64,000 bases of DNA, from contig JAGOPK010000016.1 of NCBI GenBank assembly GCA_017992055.1, positions 60,844-124,843 of the forward strand, given 5' to 3'. A model generated the notes under the pieces. That model made no database searches. It worked only from the letters and a program-made list of their open reading frames with translations, and was not told the origin of the DNA. This document shows positions 25,110 to 34,088 of the stretch, one piece after another (the first letter of the stretch is position 1; each line of letters opens with the position of its first letter). Position numbers and translations under genes: made by a program. Source of the stretch: Burkholderiaceae bacterium. GTDB taxonomy: Bacteria > Pseudomonadota > Gammaproteobacteria > Burkholderiales > Burkholderiaceae_C.

Positions 25110-25121
25110 TGATTTGCCGCG

Positions 25122-26105
25122 ATGAAAGCCAGCCGCCTGCTGTCCATCCTGATGCTGCTGCAGTCGCATCCGCGGCTGACCGCGGCGGCGCTGGCGCGCT
25201 CGCTGGACGTGAGCGAGCGCACCATCCTGCGCGACATGGACCAGCTGTCGGCCGCCGGTGTGCCGCTGTGGGCCGAGCGGGGCCGCGACGGCGGCTTCCA
25301 GCTGCAGCCCGGCTGGAGCACGCGCCTGACCGGCATGACCGAGCCCGAGGCCCAGGCCCTGCTGCTGGCCGGCCTGCCGGCCGCGGCCACCGAGCTGGGC
25401 CTGGGCGAGGCCGCGGCCACGGCGCGGCTGAAATTGGTGGCCAGCCTGCCGGCGGCGCTGCGCGGCCAGGCGGCCACGGTGGCCGAGCGCCTGCACATCG
25501 ATGCGGTGGACTGGTACCGCACCGCCGAGGCGCCGGCCCATCTGCGCGAGGTGGCCGAGGCCGTGTGGCACAGCCGCCGTCTGCGCGTGCGCTATGCCAG
25601 CTGGCAGCGCACGGCCTGGCGCGAGCTGGAACCGCTGGGCCTGGTGCTGAAGGCCGGCGCCTGGTACCTGGCCGCCAGGCGCAGCGGCGCCACCGAGGTG
25701 CGCACCTACCGCCTGGCCAGCATGCAGGCGCTGGCAGCGGGCGACGGCGGCTTCAGCCGCCCGCGCGACTTCGACCTGGCGCGCTACTGGCGGCAGGCCG
25801 CGGCGCGCTTCGAGGCCGAGCTGAGGCCGCTGCAGGCCCGGCTGCGCGTCTCGCCGCGCGGGCTGAACTGGCTGGCCCAGGCGCGCAGCCCGGTGGTGCT
25901 GCTGCCCGAGGCCGCACCCGCACGCGGGCCGCAGCAGGGCTGGCGCTCGCTGGACCTGGCGATCGAGTCCATCGACCAGGGCGCGCGCCAGGTGCTGGGC
26001 TTCGGCGGCGAGGCCGAGGTGCTGGCGCCGGCCGAGCTGCGCCAGCGCGTGGCCACGCTGGCGGCCGGGCTGCAGATGCGCCATGCGGGCGGGGCAGCGG
26101 CCTGA
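25122..26105 (+). CDS. HTH-WYL family transcriptional regulator (YafY type)
   Basis: 327 residues: an N-terminal winged helix (MKASRLLSILMLLQSHPRLTAAALARSLDVSERTILRDMDQL), a central linker, then a WYL domain at about residues 140-210, where the usual W-Y-L is seen as GAWYLAARRSG with adjacent RTYRLASMQAL. A C-terminal WCX-like region follows. These regulators sense small ligands through the WYL pocket. It is divergent from the DUF1579/NIPSNAP-like gene and the catabolic run, so it probably controls that transcript and itself. It ends 27 bp from the convergent TpsB gene. Confidence 0.92.
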   Translation: MKASRLLSILMLLQSHPRLTAAALARSLDVSERTILRDMDQLSAAGVPLWAERGRDGGFQLQPGWSTRLTGMTEPEAQALLLAGLPAAATELGLGEAAATARLKLVASLPAALRGQAATVAERLHIDAVDWYRTAEAPAHLREVAEAVWHSRRLRVRYASWQRTAWRELEPLGLVLKAGAWYLAARRSGATEVRTYRLASMQALAAGDGGFSRPRDFDLARYWRQAAARFEAELRPLQARLRVSPRGLNWLAQARSPVVLLPEAAPARGPQQGWRSLDLAIESIDQGARQVLGFGGEAEVLAPAELRQRVATLAAGLQMRHAGGAAA

Positions 26106-26110
26106 GGGCC

Positions 26111-26124
26111 GCTCAGGCCTGAGC
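26111..26124. terminator. short palindrome between convergent genes
   Basis: GCTCAGGCCTGAGC, a perfect 14-bp palindrome without a loop, lies in the 27-bp gap between the convergent WYL and TpsB genes. A second pairing CCTGAG/CTCAGG starts inside the WYL stop region. It may form a weak bidirectional stop; no T-run is seen. Confidence 0.3.
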
Positions 26125-26132
26125 AACCTGCG

Positions 26133-27815
26133 TCAGAACCTCCAGCCCGCCTGCAGCCACAGCCGCGGACTCTTGCGGCTATCCGACAGCGGCTCGCCGC
26201 CCTTGCCGGACCAGGCCGCGGCCACGTCCAGCGACCAGGGGCCCTGCTGATGGCGCAGGCCCAGGCCGGCGCCGCTCAGCTCGCGGTGGGTGGCGCCCGC
26301 GGTCCAGGGCCGATGGTTGGACTTGACGCGGCCATGGTCGGCAAAGACGTAGGGCGAGAAGGCGCCCAGGCTGTAGCGCATTTCCAGCTGCACCAGGGTG
26401 CCAGCGTCGCCAAAGCCTTCGCCGCTGGGATAGGCGCGCACGCCGCTGGCGCCGCCCAGGCCGAAGTCCTCGGACGAATCCAGGTTCTTGCTGGCCCACT
26501 GCGCCGACAGCCGGCCGTAGACGCTGAGGCCGGGCAAGGCCAGAGCCTGCTGGCGCGCCAGGTCCAGGTTCAGCTTGCGAAAGCTGCCCTGGCTGCGGGC
26601 GCTGGCGGCATCACCGGCGCGCAGCGCATCGTCCAGCTTCAGCCGGCCCAGGCTCAGGGCCAGGCTGCCATAGCTGATGCCCCCGCCGCCCAGCGCATCG
26701 CGGTGGTCGAACTGCAGGCTGATCGGCAGCACCTGGCTGGTCTTGCGGCTGCGTGTCTGCGTGGTGCCCTGGTCGTCCTTCAAGCGCTTGTGCTGCGGCG
26801 ACAGCGCCAGGCTCAGATTGCTCTGCCGCGAACGCAGCCAGGCATAGCTCAGCGTCGCGCTGCTGATGTCGGCGGTGCCGCTGGCCTGCAGGCTGCTGAA
26901 CTGCTTGCCCAGCTGGTAGCTGGTGCGCGCATGGCCGATCTGGCCGCGCCAGCCGGCGCTGCCCAGCGGCAGGCTGTAGCTGGCATGGCCCAGCCATTGC
27001 TCGTCCTCGCTGAGCATGGCCTTCAGCGTCAGCTGGTCGCCAAAGCCGAACGGGCTGTCGGCCATCACGCTGGCCGAGGCGCGTGTGGCGCCGGTGTAGC
27101 GGCTGCCATGGTTGTCCAGGCCCAGCTCGCCGCGCCACTTTGGCGTAGCGCTGACCTCGACCAGCAGATCGCCGGCGCCGGTGCTCTGGCCCGGGCGCAT
27201 CACCGGCCGAATGGCGATGCCAGGCTGGTCGGACAGCAGCAGCGTGGCACGCTCCAGCGGCGCGCTGTGGATCAGCTCGCCGGGCCGCAGCGCCGACAGA
27301 AAGCCCTGCGCCGGACCGGCCAGCACCGCATCACCGCGGGCGCTGACCTGGCCGTAGCGGCCCTCCAGCACCACGATGTCCAGCACGCCATCGTCCAGGC
27401 GCTGGGCCGGCAGATAGGCGCGGGCAAACAGATAGCCCTGGCTGCGGTAGTGCTCGGAGATGCGCTCGGCCAGCGCTTGCAGGCCGGCCATGTCCAGCCG
27501 CTGACCACGCTGCAGACCCGGCAGATCGAGCAGGGCCTTGAGCTGCGCCTCGCTGAAGACGGTGTTGCCGGCAAAGCGCAGGCCCTTCAGCTGCACGCTG
27601 GCGCCACCGGGCAGCAGCGGCGCCTGGGCCGGCGGGGTCAGGCCCAGGCTGGGCGGTGTGGCCGGTGGCTGGGGCGCCACACGCTGCTGCTGCAGCAGCT
27701 GGCCGGCATCGGGCGGCGTCTGCGACCAGGCCTGGCCCATGGCCAGCCACAGCAGCGGCAGGGCCGCCAGGGCGCGACAAGGCAAGGGCACGGGCAAACG
27801 AAGTTGTTGTGTCAT
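26133..27815 (-). CDS. two-partner secretion outer-membrane transporter (TpsB, ShlB/FhaC/HecB family)
   Basis: 560-residue Omp85-superfamily pore that secretes the exoprotein encoded just upstream. A signal peptide (about 31 residues, ending AWSQ) is followed by a Gln/Pro-rich linker, POTRA domains (VQLKGLRFAGNTVFSEAQLKALL ... YLFARAYLPAQRL) and a C-terminal 16-strand beta barrel with GASGVRAYPSGEGFGD, the VRGY/F-type motif of loop 6, ending in an aromatic residue (AGWRF), as expected for outer-membrane insertion. It is 88 bp downstream of the exoprotein gene on the same strand, the usual tpsA-tpsB order. Confidence 0.94.
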   Translation of the reverse strand: MTQQLRLPVPLPCRALAALPLLWLAMGQAWSQTPPDAGQLLQQQRVAPQPPATPPSLGLTPPAQAPLLPGGASVQLKGLRFAGNTVFSEAQLKALLDLPGLQRGQRLDMAGLQALAERISEHYRSQGYLFARAYLPAQRLDDGVLDIVVLEGRYGQVSARGDAVLAGPAQGFLSALRPGELIHSAPLERATLLLSDQPGIAIRPVMRPGQSTGAGDLLVEVSATPKWRGELGLDNHGSRYTGATRASASVMADSPFGFGDQLTLKAMLSEDEQWLGHASYSLPLGSAGWRGQIGHARTSYQLGKQFSSLQASGTADISSATLSYAWLRSRQSNLSLALSPQHKRLKDDQGTTQTRSRKTSQVLPISLQFDHRDALGGGGISYGSLALSLGRLKLDDALRAGDAASARSQGSFRKLNLDLARQQALALPGLSVYGRLSAQWASKNLDSSEDFGLGGASGVRAYPSGEGFGDAGTLVQLEMRYSLGAFSPYVFADHGRVKSNHRPWTAGATHRELSGAGLGLRHQQGPWSLDVAAAWSGKGGEPLSDSRKSPRLWLQAGWRF

Positions 27816-27903
27816 GGTGGGCTGTCGGGCCGGCGCGGGGCCGGCAACAGGACAGGCACGCCCGGCGCGCGGCGCCCGGCGTGGCGACGGTCAAGGCCTG
27901 AGC

Positions 27904-30900
27904 TTAGGGAAGGCGCAGGCCGCCATTGACCACAAGTACGCGCACAAAGCCCAGCGAATCCACGCTGCGCGGCGTGGTGTCGGCAACGGCAGCGGCGCTG
28001 TCGGACACCGGCACCAGCTTCAGGCCGCTGCTGCCGGCCGGACCGCCGAGGGCCGGGCCCTGGGTTGGTGCGGCGCCGGCCACCACCACCGGTGTGCCCA
28101 GCGATGCCCCCTGCTGCTGTGACAAGGCGGTGGACGGCTGCAGGCGCAGGGCATCGGGCAGGATGTCGAGCGCGCCGCCGACAAAGCTGATGGCGTAGTT
28201 GGCATGGCCCAGCGTGCCCTGGGTGATGGCATGGCGGCCATAGTCCTCGCCGGCCACCCGGCCCAGCGCACCAACCAGGGCATCACCGCCGATCAGGCTG
28301 CCGCTGCTCAGCTGCCAGCTGAAGCCCGGATCGGCGCTGCCGTAGAGCTTGCTCAGGCTGTCGGCGGTCACCGTGATGGCCCGCGGCGTGATGCCCAGCG
28401 TGCCGTTGACCGCGGTGATGCTGTAGTTGCTATTGCTCAGGCCAGACGCACTGACCGCGTAGCTGCCGACGTTTTCACCGGCGGTGCGGCTGATCGATCC
28501 GCTCAGCACATCGCTGCCGATCAGGCTGCCGCTGCTCAGCTGCCAGCCCAGCGTAGGGTCCGCATTGCCGTACACCTTGCTGCCGCTGTCGGCCGTCACC
28601 GTGATCGCGCGCGGCGTGATGCTCAGCGAACCGGGCACCGCTGTGATGCTGTAGTTGCTGTTGCTCAGGCTAGACGCACTGACTGCGTAGCTGCCGACGT
28701 TTTCGCCCGCCGCGCGGCTGATCGATCCGCTCAGCGCATCGTTGCCGACCAGGCTGCCGCTGCTCAGCTGCCAACCCAGCGTCGGATCGGCATTGCCGTA
28801 CACCTTGCTGCCGCTGTCGGCCGTCACCGTGATCGCCCGAGGCGTGATGCTCAGCGAACCGGGTACCGCGGTGATGCTGTAGTTGCCGTTGCTCAGGCCA
28901 GACGCGCTGACTGCGTAGCTGCCGACGTTTTCACCGGCGGTGCGGCTGATCGATCCGCTCAGCGTATCGCTGCCGACCAGGCTGCCGCTGCTCAGCTGCC
29001 AGCCCAGCGTCGGGTCCACATTGCCGTACACCTTGCTGCCGCTGTCGGCCGTCACCGTGATCGCGCGCGGCGTGATGCTCAGCGAACCGGGCACCGCGGT
29101 GATGCTGTAGTTGCTGTTGCTCAGGCTAGACGCACTGACTGCGTAGCTGCCGACGTTTTCACCGGCGGTGCGGCTGATCGATCCGCTCAGCGTATCGCTG
29201 CCGACCAGGCTGCCGCTGCTCAGCTGCCAGCCCAGCGTCGGGTCGGCATTGCCGTACACCTTGCTGCCGCTGTCAGCCGTCACCGTGATCGCGCGCGGCG
29301 TGATGCTCAGCGAGCCGGGCACCGCCGTGATACTGTAGTTGCTGTTGCTCAGGCCAGACGCACTGACTGCGTAGCTGCCGACGTTTTCGCCGGCCGCACG
29401 GCTGATCGATCCGCTCAGCGTATCGCTGCCGACCAAGCTGCCGCTGCTCAGCTGCCAGCCCAGCGTCGGGTCGGCATTGCCGTACACCTTGCTGCCGCTG
29501 TCGGCCGTCACCGTGATGGCCCGCGGCGTGATGCCCAGCGTACCGTTGACCGCCGTGATGCTGTAGTTGCTGTTGCTCAGGCCTGCGGCGCTGACGGCAT
29601 AGCTGCCGACGTTTTCACCGGCGGCACGGCTCAGCGACCCGCTCAGCACATCGCTGCCATACAGGCTGCCGCCGATGACGCTGTAGCCCAGCGTCGGGTC
29701 GGCACTGCCGTAGACCTTGCTGCCGCTGTTGGCCCGCACCGTGATGGCCGCCGGGTTGATGGTCAGCGAGCCGGCGGTATTGCCGCTGCTGGCCAGGCTG
29801 TAGCCGCTTTTCAGCACCTGGATCGTGATGTTGCCGTAGACACCCGCGGCGCTGAAGCCGGTGACCTGGCTGCCGTTGTGCACGAACACATAGTCGGTGC
29901 CCGCCACCCAGCTGCCATAGCTGCTGCCAAAGATGCTGGAGGCGCTCCACAGATTGGCCAGCGACTGCTCGCTGCCGTTGTAGCTGAGCGGCGTGCCCAG
30001 CACGTCCAGCGTATAGCTGACGGCCGGCGGCTGGGCCGAAGGATCGCTGTTGCCGGCCACCGGCTGACCGTAGACCGGGATCGCCGTGTAGCGCCGCAGC
30101 TGGGGCAGGCTGCCCGAGGTGTCCCAGATGGCATCGGACCAGTTGGCAATGGCCGCGGCCTTGATCTCGGCCGGCGTCTTGCCATACAGCGCGCGGTCGC
30201 GCATGTTGACGTTGGTGTTGACCGCGGTGTTGTAGTAGGAGTTGGTGACCGTGGCGGTGGAACTCCAGCCCGGGTTGCCCACCAGCCCACCCACGGTGGA
30301 CATGCTGCACCAGCCGCCGCTTGGGCAGGCCACGGTTCCCGAGGCATAGGAGTTGATGATGCTGGACGGGCCCTCGAACTCGCCGATCAGGCCGCCGACG
30401 CCGCTGCCGCCGATGACATTGACCTCCGAGATCGAGTCGCTCAGCACGCTGTACTTGTGGTTGCCGGTGAGGCCGCCGACGCGGCTGCTGTTGGACGTGA
30501 CCGTGCCCGAGGCATAAACATTGACGATGCTGGCGTTGCGGAACTCGCCGGCAATCGCCCCGGTCGTGCTGCCGCCGGTGATGTTGACATTGAGCAGGCG
30601 CAGATTGGCCACCTGTGGCACATCGGTGGGCCGGTCCCAGGAGACCCAGCCGAAGGTGCCGCCGCTGGGATCGTTGAGGCCGATGAAGCCGACGAAGCTG
30701 TCGCTGGGCCGGTTGATGTAGAGGTTGCTGATCGAGTGGCCCAGGCCGTCGAAGCGGCCAGGAAAGGTGGACATGCCGGTCCCACCCAGCGGCATGAAGC
30801 CCGCGCCGCCATTCCATCCGGTGGTGGCGCCGGCATCGATGTCGGCGCCCAGCACATAGTTGCCGCCCACGCGGCCGTTGATGCCCTGCAGCGTGCCGTC

Positions 30901-32340
30901 GTCCAGCGAGCTGGCCGTGCCGAGTGCGGTGATCACGGTCCAGGCGACCTCGGTGCCGTCGGTGCCCAGCTTGGTGTAAAAGTGGTTGCCAGCGCTCAGG
31001 CTGACCACGGCGCCGCCGTTGATGTGCACCCGCGACGGGTTGACCGCGCTGTTGGAGTTGTTGATCGCACCCTGGCCGTAGTACAGCTTCAGCGTGCCCT
31101 GGCTGGCGCTGACGTTGGCATTGATGTGGATGTCGCGAAAGGCGTTCAGCGTCAGCGCATTGGCGCTGCTCCAGTTGAGCGCATCGTTGACCAGGATGTC
31201 GCCGCCGGTGCCGCCAGCGCCCTGGGCGCTCAGGATGGTGACGTTGTTCGAGGCCAGGGCGCTGTTCAGCTGCGCGCCGGTGATGTCACCGCCGCTGGCG
31301 GCGATCACGTAGTCGGTGGGGTCGATCAGCCAGGTGCCGGTGCGGCCGCTGGCGGCCTGGGTGCTGACCACGGCGCTGTCGGCGATCTTCACCTTGGCCG
31401 CCGAGGTCTCGATGAAGCCGCCGTCACCGCCCTGCGGCGCCGAGGCATCGAGCCGGCCGCCCAGCTGCAGGCTGCCGCGCGCCATGTCGCCCATCAGCCA
31501 AATCTCGCCACGCTGGCCACTGGCCAGGCTGCGCGCCTCGGTGATGCCGCTGTGGTTGATGGCCGCCGAGGCCAGGTCACCGGCGGCCTTGGCCGTCAGA
31601 TAGACCAGGCCACCATCGGCGCGGATGGCGCCGCTGTGGTCGATGCGCGCCTGCAGCGCGCCTTCGTCGATCTCGATGGCCACCGGGCCGCCCAGGTCCA
31701 CGCGCACACGCTGGCCGGCGCCCATCAGCACCCGGCCCTGCGGCGCCTCGATCTGGCCGGCGTTTTCCACCCGCGCCGCCACCAGGGCCACGCTGCCACC
31801 GGGGGCCGCCTGCAGCAGGCCCTGATTGACCACCGACTGCGTGCTGTTGCCCGACAGCGCATAGCGGCCGTCCAGAAAATCGGCCAGCTCCATGTTCAGC
31901 GTCGAGGCCAGCAGCCCCCCCACCTGCACCTGGGCACCGGGCGTGAACAAAATGCCATTGGGATTGAGCAGGAACACCTGGCCATTGGCCTGCAGCCGGC
32001 CCTGCAGCACCGAGGCCTCGCTGCCCAGCACGCGGTTCAGCGCCACCGATTGCGCCGAGGGCTGCACAAACTGCACCGTGTGGCCGGCGCCGACCGAAAA
32101 GCTCTGCCAGTCCAGCGCCAGCCGCGCGCTGGTCTGCTGCACCGTCAGGGTCTGGCCTTGGCGGCCGATGCTGGCACTGCCGGCCACCACCTGGCCGCCT
32201 TCGGGCAGCGGTGCGGCGGCCTGGGCCAGTCCGGTGGCCATCAGCAAGGCGCTCAGCACCTGCAGGCGGAAGGGGGCGGCAGGCTGCGGCAGCGCGTTGG
32301 TCTGGCCTGGGTCGCGCTGGGGCGCGCGGCAATGGGTCAC
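27904..32340 (-). CDS. two-partner secretion exoprotein (TpsA, filamentous haemagglutinin type) with seven MBG repeats
   Basis: 1478-residue secreted protein. GTG start with AAGGA about 10 bp upstream; an extended signal peptide ends near residue 42 (GLAQAAAPLPEGG). Residues ~43-290 are the TPS domain (GRLQANGQVFLLNPNGILFTPGAQVQVGGLLAST), which TpsB recognises. A middle region has GLUG-like motifs (VGGLTGNH, VGGLIGEF, VGGLVGNP, near residues 600-700). Residues 863-1394 are seven MBG/YDG-type repeats of exactly 76 residues. An 84-residue Ala/Gln/Val tail follows, without a toxin domain. The design fits an adhesin or biofilm fibre rather than a contact-dependent toxin. Secretion through the neighbouring TpsB is expected. 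Confidence 0.93.
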   Translation of the reverse strand: MTHCRAPQRDPGQTNALPQPAAPFRLQVLSALLMATGLAQAAAPLPEGGQVVAGSASIGRQGQTLTVQQTSARLALDWQSFSVGAGHTVQFVQPSAQSVALNRVLGSEASVLQGRLQANGQVFLLNPNGILFTPGAQVQVGGLLASTLNMELADFLDGRYALSGNSTQSVVNQGLLQAAPGGSVALVAARVENAGQIEAPQGRVLMGAGQRVRVDLGGPVAIEIDEGALQARIDHSGAIRADGGLVYLTAKAAGDLASAAINHSGITEARSLASGQRGEIWLMGDMARGSLQLGGRLDASAPQGGDGGFIETSAAKVKIADSAVVSTQAASGRTGTWLIDPTDYVIAASGGDITGAQLNSALASNNVTILSAQGAGGTGGDILVNDALNWSSANALTLNAFRDIHINANVSASQGTLKLYYGQGAINNSNSAVNPSRVHINGGAVVSLSAGNHFYTKLGTDGTEVAWTVITALGTASSLDDGTLQGINGRVGGNYVLGADIDAGATTGWNGGAGFMPLGGTGMSTFPGRFDGLGHSISNLYINRPSDSFVGFIGLNDPSGGTFGWVSWDRPTDVPQVANLRLLNVNITGGSTTGAIAGEFRNASIVNVYASGTVTSNSSRVGGLTGNHKYSVLSDSISEVNVIGGSGVGGLIGEFEGPSSIINSYASGTVACPSGGWCSMSTVGGLVGNPGWSSTATVTNSYYNTAVNTNVNMRDRALYGKTPAEIKAAAIANWSDAIWDTSGSLPQLRRYTAIPVYGQPVAGNSDPSAQPPAVSYTLDVLGTPLSYNGSEQSLANLWSASSIFGSSYGSWVAGTDYVFVHNGSQVTGFSAAGVYGNITIQVLKSGYSLASSGNTAGSLTINPAAITVRANSGSKVYGSADPTLGYSVIGGSLYGSDVLSGSLSRAAGENVGSYAVSAAGLSNSNYSITAVNGTLGITPRAITVTADSGSKVYGNADPTLGWQLSSGSLVGSDTLSGSISRAAGENVGSYAVSASGLSNSNYSITAVPGSLSITPRAITVTADSGSKVYGNADPTLGWQLSSGSLVGSDTLSGSISRTAGENVGSYAVSASSLSNSNYSITAVPGSLSITPRAITVTADSGSKVYGNVDPTLGWQLSSGSLVGSDTLSGSISRTAGENVGSYAVSASGLSNGNYSITAVPGSLSITPRAITVTADSGSKVYGNADPTLGWQLSSGSLVGNDALSGSISRAAGENVGSYAVSASSLSNSNYSITAVPGSLSITPRAITVTADSGSKVYGNADPTLGWQLSSGSLIGSDVLSGSISRTAGENVGSYAVSASGLSNSNYSITAVNGTLGITPRAITVTADSLSKLYGSADPGFSWQLSSGSLIGGDALVGALGRVAGEDYGRHAITQGTLGHANYAISFVGGALDILPDALRLQPSTALSQQQGASLGTPVVVAGAAPTQGPALGGPAGSSGLKLVPVSDSAAAVADTTPRSVDSLGFVRVLVVNGGLRLP
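28159..29754 (-). repeat. seven tandem 228-bp repeats inside the exoprotein gene
   Basis: The core for ITVTADSGSKVYG recurs with an exact spacing of 228 bp (anchors at 28367, 28595, 28823, 29051, 29279, 29507, 29735). The five inner units are nearly identical in DNA; the first and last (28.2 kb and 29.7 kb ends) are diverged. Each encodes a 76-residue MBG-like beta-sandwich beginning PRAITV. Confidence 0.95.
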
Positions 32341-32506
32341 GGGCGGGGTCCTTCCTGTCGGTTTGTCGAGGGCGGGAGCGCCACGCGCTGCGTCCGCCGT
32401 TCTGACCCCGCTCTATCGACGCCCAACCCCTGCGCTTGAGCCCGCTCGACGGCGCCAAGTCGACTGCGGCCGAAATCAGCCAGCAAGTGCCGAACCGCGA
32501 GCCGAC

Positions 32507-33460
32507 CTACGGCGCCATCGACGCCACCGGCGCCGGCGCCTGCTCGCGCAGCACCGCGATGTCGCGCGACGGTGGCGCGCCAAACTGACGGCTGTACTCG
32601 CGGCTGAACTGCGAGGCGCTTTCATAGCCCACGCGGTAGGCGGCGGTGGCCGCGTCCAGGTGCTCGGCCAGCATCAGCCGCCGCGCCTCGGTCAGGCGCA
32701 GCTGCTTCTGGAATTGCAGCGGGCTCAGCGCCGTCAGCGCCTTGAAATGGTGGTGAAAGCTCGACAGGCTCATGCGCACCTCGCGCGCCAGCTCCTCCAC
32801 GCGCAGCGGCTCGGCGTAGTGGCTGCGCAGCCAGGCAATCGCCTGCCCGATCTGGTGGCCCTGGCCACCGACGGCCGCCATCTGGCGCAGCCGTCCGCCC
32901 AGCTCGCCAGCCAGCAACCGGTAGAAGATCTCGCGCTGCACCAGCGGCGCCAGCGCCGGAATGTCGGCCGGCGCATCGAGCAGGCTCACCAGGCGGCCCA
33001 CCGCATCCAGCAGCGGCGACGTCAGTGCGCCGGTGGCCATGGCGCGGGCATCGCGTGGCGGCGGCGGCAGGGCCGGCAGCGCGCCCGACAGCAGCAGGCC
33101 GGCAATCTCGCGCTGGTCCAGGCGCAGCGCCAGCGACAGGAACGGCCGCTCTGCGCTGGCCTCCAGCAGCGTGGCCACGGCCGGCAGGTCCAGCGAGGCC
33201 ACCAGGTAATGCTGGGCGTCATAGACCAGGGTCTCGCCACCCAGCACCACCTGCTTGCTGCCTTGCAGGATCAGCGCCACGCAGGGCTCGTAGACGCCGC
33301 AGACCTGGCCGGTCAGCTCGCTGCTGCGGTACACGCTGAGCGCCGGCAGACCCGGCACCGGATGCAGGCCGTCGCCCGGCAGATGGCGCTCCAGCCGCTC
33401 GATCAGCGGCCGACGCAATGTGGACAAGGGATCGTGAAGCGGCGGCGCGTCGGTCATCAT
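32507..33460 (-). CDS. AraC family transcriptional regulator
   Basis: 317 residues: an N-terminal AraC_N-type ligand domain (SVYRSSELTGQVCGVYEPCVALILQGSKQVVLGGETLVYD), then two helix-turn-helix motifs in the last ~100 residues (LRVEELAREVRMSLSSFHHHFKALTALSPLQFQKQLRL; AAYRVGYESASQFSREYSRQFG). Two adjacent ATGs (33460, 33457) are possible starts. It is divergent from the molybdenum hydroxylase genes across 143 bp holding a 10-bp inverted repeat, so it most likely controls them. The regulator family often responds to aldehydes or aromatic compounds; the inducer here is unknown. Confidence 0.92.
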   Translation of the reverse strand: MMTDAPPLHDPLSTLRRPLIERLERHLPGDGLHPVPGLPALSVYRSSELTGQVCGVYEPCVALILQGSKQVVLGGETLVYDAQHYLVASLDLPAVATLLEASAERPFLSLALRLDQREIAGLLLSGALPALPPPPRDARAMATGALTSPLLDAVGRLVSLLDAPADIPALAPLVQREIFYRLLAGELGGRLRQMAAVGGQGHQIGQAIAWLRSHYAEPLRVEELAREVRMSLSSFHHHFKALTALSPLQFQKQLRLTEARRLMLAEHLDAATAAYRVGYESASQFSREYSRQFGAPPSRDIAVLREQAPAPVASMAP

Positions 33461-33486
33461 GATGCGGCCGCATGCTAGCCGCGACA

Positions 33487-33521
33487 TGCCCGATCCGGCG
33501 CTGGTCTTGCAGGATCGGGCA
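33487..33521. promoter_or_regulatory. 10-bp inverted repeat in the AraC/hydroxylase divergent region
   Basis: TGCCCGATCC and GGATCGGGCA are perfect reverse complements separated by 15 bp. They lie 26 bp from the AraC start and 82 bp before the iron-sulfur subunit start. Candidate operator, or a hairpin in the leader of the hydroxylase transcript. Confidence 0.5.
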
Positions 33522-33603
33522 AGCAAATCGCAGCTTCAGGCTAGCGCGGCCGTGCCCCGGCGCCGCACACTCGCCGCCGTCTGCAACCCAGGACCGACAC
33601 ACG

Positions 33604-34077
33604 ATGACCACCTTGAACGTCAACGGCCGCGCCCAGGCGCTGGATGCCGACCCGTCCACCCCCATCCTGTGGGCCCTGCGCGACCACCTGGGCCTGACCG
33701 GCACCAAGTTCGGCTGCGGCGCCGCCCAGTGCGGGGCCTGCACCGTGCACCTGAACGGCCAGGCCATCCGCTCCTGCGTGACGCCGATGTCGGCCGCCGA
33801 AGGCCAGAAGATCAGCACCATCGAGGCCGTCACCGGCGGCCAGGACCGCATCGGCAATGCCGTGCATGCGGCCTGGGTCAAGCACGACGTGGCCCAGTGC
33901 GGCTACTGCCAGAGCGGCCAGATCATGAGCGCCACGGCCTTTCTGAAGTCGCTGCCCAAGGGCAAGAAGCCCACGGCCGCCGAGATCGATGCCGCGATGG
34001 CCGGCAACATCTGCCGCTGTGGCACCTATGCCCGCATCCGCGCCGCGGTGGCCGACGCCGCCCGCGCCATCGCCTGA
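33604..34077 (+). CDS. (2Fe-2S) subunit of molybdenum hydroxylase (IorA-like)
   Basis: 157-residue electron-transfer subunit of a xanthine-oxidase-family enzyme. A plant-type ferredoxin domain with GCGAAQCGACTVHLNG and a following SC supplies one cluster; a helical domain with QCGYCQSGQ and ICRCGTY binds the second. All eight cysteines are present. The length is that of the IorA/aldehyde oxidoreductase small subunit. It starts at ATG 33604 and is followed by the large subunit after 11 bp, with GAAGGAG between them. It carries electrons from the molybdenum cofactor to an outside acceptor that is not encoded here. Confidence 0.94.
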   Translation: MTTLNVNGRAQALDADPSTPILWALRDHLGLTGTKFGCGAAQCGACTVHLNGQAIRSCVTPMSAAEGQKISTIEAVTGGQDRIGNAVHAAWVKHDVAQCGYCQSGQIMSATAFLKSLPKGKKPTAAEIDAAMAGNICRCGTYARIRAAVADAARAIA

Positions 34078-34088
34078 AGGAGCCGCAG

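Noticed and set aside
23789-25522. Long N-terminal extension of the DUF1579/NIPSNAP-like protein across the WYL gene start
   Set aside because: The extension is antisense to the WYL helix-turn-helix coding region and has no similarity to known domains.
28159-29754. CRISPR-like array
   Set aside because: The regular repeats are 228 bp, without unique spacers, and encode in-frame protein domains.
28204-32439. Long plus-strand frame opposite the exoprotein, with periodic 'HLAAAVGRHRDRARRDAQR' units
   Set aside because: The periodicity simply mirrors the 228-bp repeats of the exoprotein gene; no signal, no family, no start site.
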